Shown: in pieces, positions 59,801-64,000 of the stretch
Position numbering within the stretch: the first letter of the stretch is position 1
Layout of the letters: the number at the start of each line of letters is the position of its first letter
From: Thysanoteuthis rhombus
Lineage: Eukaryota > Mollusca > Cephalopoda > Oegopsida > Thysanoteuthidae
Direction of reading: 5' to 3'
NCBI GenBank assembly: GCA_963457665.1
Contig: OY735203.1
Span: forward strand, 22,210,174-22,274,173
DNA length: 64,000 nucleotides
The notes under the pieces: generated by a model
The model's database searches: none
What the model saw: the letters and a program-made list of their open reading frames with translations, nothing else
What the model was told of the DNA's origin: nothing
Made by a program: the position numbers and the translations under genes

Positions 59801-61084
59801 TCATAATATAGTTGTCTGCAAAACTCGATGGCATATGGTTATCTATATACAGAATATTAAAATATCAAAACTGAAACTAAAACTTTATTATACACATCTT
59901 ATTCTTGTGTTACACGTTTCTCAAATAAATTGTTCACAGTCTTGTATTTCCTCCAATGTGAACGTCAGCTCGTTGCTAAACTGAAGAAATCAAAATCACA
60001 TATCAGGGGGGAGTTGTTTTTAATGTGCTATGAGTTAAATGAGTAAAAAAAAACTCTGGAAGGACTGGTGAGGAGGAAAGGAATAACAGTGATACCCCAC
60101 TTAGCTCTATTTTGTTTTGTGCAGATTTGCTTGAGGTGCTTGTTTAACAATGTTTCGTTATACGTTCAGTAACATTTAATAATGATAGATATAAGAGAGC
60201 ATCACTGAGATATATATCCATATACAGAATACTTTAGTTGACGAGCCATAAGTATGGACAGACTCTAACGTACACACGTAGTTGATTATGTCCTCCCAAC
60301 GTACATCAAGAAAAACAAGACCAAAAACAATCCTCATCTAATTTAGAGGAGGCAATTCTTTATTAACTCTGTGTCCAAATTGAAAAGATTGAAAATTCAA
60401 TCAGTAAATAGTTGCCACCTCTTAATTTATTGTGTTCCTTGGGAGTGCAGTTTGGTCCTGCAGCAGTCAGTCTTGTGCTTTTTTTTAAATCCTGATCTCA
60501 CCTATGAATGCTGGCAATAGAGAAGCCGGTAGTTAGGTTAGGGTGTCAACGCTGTTGCAGAGATATGCCCGCAAGATTCAACCGGGTTGGTGCTAGATAT
60601 GGTAACGCTTATTTGGCTATAATTACAGTGGAGGTAGTCTCAGTGATTTTGATAAAGATTTACGATGAAGGTTTTGCGTCTTTTGTTATTATCTCCATGA
60701 GTGATTGGTGGCAGAGTTCATATTGTCGAAGGCGACCCTGACGTCGGGACTGGTGGTAGCGTCTCTGTATATCGGAAACGGATCGATAGCTCCTGTCTGG
60801 AGATTCATTGTTTAAAGGTAAATATCATGAAAATCAATACAAATAATCGAAGATATTTTCGATTATGTAATTTACGGTTTAGCAACTGCATATAACAAAT
60901 TGAGCCCTCAAGGGAATGTTTTTGAAAAGAATTGTCTTCATCAGATTAAGCGATCACTTGGTGTAAATCAGTAAGTCATCGCCACAAACTATACGGAAGT
61001 TGGTGTGTGAACCAGTATTCAACGTATTGTACATATAAGTATATACAAATTCCAAGAAATTTACTCATAGACACGCATTTCCAA
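59801..61084. other. Unannotated intergenic DNA
   Basis: Frames at 60508-60895 have mixed composition but match nothing I know. No RNA gene is seen. Confidence 0.4.

Positions 61085-61146
<62 letters not shown>
61085..61146. repeat. (TA)n microsatellite
   Basis: About 61 bases of pure TA. Confidence 0.96.
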
Positions 61147-61148
<2 letters not shown>

Positions 61149-61444
61149 AAGGTATTTGAAGATATTTTCAGCAGGAATGAATGATCGATAGAGAGAATAA
61201 AATAAATATAAAGGTTTGAAGACAAATTGTCCGATATGATTGAGTCGTGGCCTGATAGACTGCCAGACTGCCAGATCGATAGATCAATACGTTTTGCACT
61301 CAATGTACATAGATATCGAACAGATGATGAACACTTCATGGAAGATAGACCAAATAGGGTAAACGTTAAATAGTGATAATCAAGCAAGTAATTTGATAGG
61401 TAGCGTATTCGATTCTGTTTGGAGAGGGAAGTGCAATTATTGAA

Positions 61445-61473
61445 TACACACACACACTCACACACACGTGCGT

Positions 61474-61525
<52 letters not shown>
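61445..61525. repeat. Compound (CA)n/(TA)n microsatellite
   Basis: About 50 bases of CA with TCA and GTGCGT interruptions, then about 30 of TA. The 203-codon minus-strand frame crossing this and the TA tract at 61.1 kb is not a gene. Confidence 0.94.
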
Positions 61526-61706
61526 AATTTGCAGTATGTTTGATGTGTTATTTATAGTTGAGATTTCATCGTTTCCCTTCATTAGCTCTGTTTGAAAACA
61601 TTGATCATTCTCGAGTGAAAAAGAGATGAAATTTATATGTCGTCTCCCTCCGAGTATATCGGACATCAACACAAGCTGAGTAAATCGTCTTATTCATACC
61701 AACAAA

Positions 61707-63425
<1,719 letters not shown>

Positions 63426-63445
63426 GATGACGTTTGTTTTTACAG

Positions 63446-63679
63446 TATTCTTGCAAGACTATTGCCAGGGGCTTGTTTGCAACAACAGCACTGGAAGATT
63501 TCAGTGAATTCTTTGAGCAAAAAATAAAAATTGTGAACAACATCGGAATAATGCCACCCCAAGTAAACTGGGATATTACTCAGAGGAAGAGAAATAAAAA
63601 TCCATTACTTTCTGACCTTTCTGATTCCTCTTCTTTAGTGCATTTAAACAGAAAACTATCTTTTATAAACACGAATTAG
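63446..63679 (+). CDS. Possible terminal exon of an unknown gene
   Basis: GACGTTTGTTTTTACAG is a well-shaped splice acceptor (AG at 63444-63445). It is followed by an open frame of 77 codons that ends with TAG at 63677. Its composition is balanced and protein-like (for example TIARGLFATTALEDFSEFFE and NNIGIMPPQVNWDI). I recognise no family. No upstream exon could be paired with it within the window. It may be chance. Confidence 0.22.
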   Translation, partial: YSCKTIARGLFATTALEDFSEFFEQKIKIVNNIGIMPPQVNWDITQRKRNKNPLLSDLSDSSSLVHLNRKLSFINTN

Positions 63680-64000
63680 TCGAAAAATCGACACTGAAAT
63701 TGGAGGGCGTCATAAAAATGGGAGATAGTGAAATGATCGTAAGAGATGACTTATCACTTTTCAAATTGATCATCAAATTCATGAAAATAATCTGCAAATG
63801 AGAAAAAGAGGATTCTTTCATAGGTTATGGTTTTAAGGAGGGAAGGTACTGCAAAGGAGTGAAAATATATGAAACTTTATATCTCCACGAATAGAAATAT
63901 AACTGTAATCATGTTACCAAAAGGGCAGCGAATTCACGGATCAATTTTACTCATTTTCATGTTTACTGTATATTGGACAGCTTTTGGTTTCTTCCTATAC
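63680..64000. other. Unannotated end of window
   Basis: No gene is recognised in the final stretch. Confidence 0.4.

Noticed and set aside
61061..61672. A 203-codon minus-strand open frame
   Set aside because: It joins two microsatellites with AT-rich unique sequence. There is no family resemblance and it does not begin at a convincing ATG.

Overview
The window looks like AT-rich, gene-poor animal DNA, most likely from a cephalopod mollusc and probably an octopus. I see one long intact coding region in 64 kb, about two dozen long (TA)n tracts (many fused to TG, CA or CT runs), several decayed RTE-clade and CR1/Jockey-like LINE copies, and many low-copy tandem and dispersed repeats. The taxonomic call is inference: nothing here identifies a species. 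It is certainly eukaryotic; there are no operons, ribosome binding sites, CRISPR arrays or phage genes.

Layout. 1-12.4 kb: mostly unannotatable AT-rich DNA, with a degenerate array at 2.9-3.65 kb and a nucleosome-length (about 166 bp) array at 8.2-9.25 kb. 12.4-13.7 kb: a broken CR1/Jockey-like LINE on the plus strand. 16.4-16.7 kb: a dispersed repeat joined to a long (TA)n tract. 18.15-24.03 kb: the single gene, a receptor-type guanylate cyclase of 1688 residues whose whole coding sequence is one uninterrupted exon. 25.3-28.6 kb: reverse copies of the 166-bp family, a decayed RTE LINE associated with two perfect 92-bp inverted arms, a separate foldback element, and a roughly 50-bp minisatellite. 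29.8-31.3 kb: a dispersed repeat and an RTE LINE tail. 33.0-33.3 kb: a degenerate array with telomere-like TTAGGG words. 34.3-37.4 kb: a compound TA/TG microsatellite followed by the best preserved RTE LINE. 39-43.7 kb: a zinc-knuckle LINE scrap, a minus copy of the dispersed repeat and an RTE LINE on the minus strand. 45.4-47.5 kb: a GC-richer repeat unit of about 465 bp in three tandem copies, with further copies at 50.2 kb (inverted) and 58.4 kb. 51-62 kb: microsatellites, a second roughly 50-bp minisatellite array, and an array with alternating 37/33-bp spacing.

The most interesting object is the receptor guanylate cyclase. Its C-terminal half is orthodox: membrane segment, kinase-homology domain, signalling helix and cyclase domain with the guanine-specifying Glu and Cys and both metal Asp residues. 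Its outside is not. A Venus-flytrap ligand domain is preceded by about 450 residues I cannot assign, apart from a possible Ig-like segment, and is followed by three EGF-like cysteine-rich repeats just before the membrane. The lack of introns suggests an old, functional retrogene or a single-exon expansion. Its ligand is unknown.

No other confident protein-coding gene was found. The remaining long reading frames are microsatellite translations, repeat units or LINE remnants.
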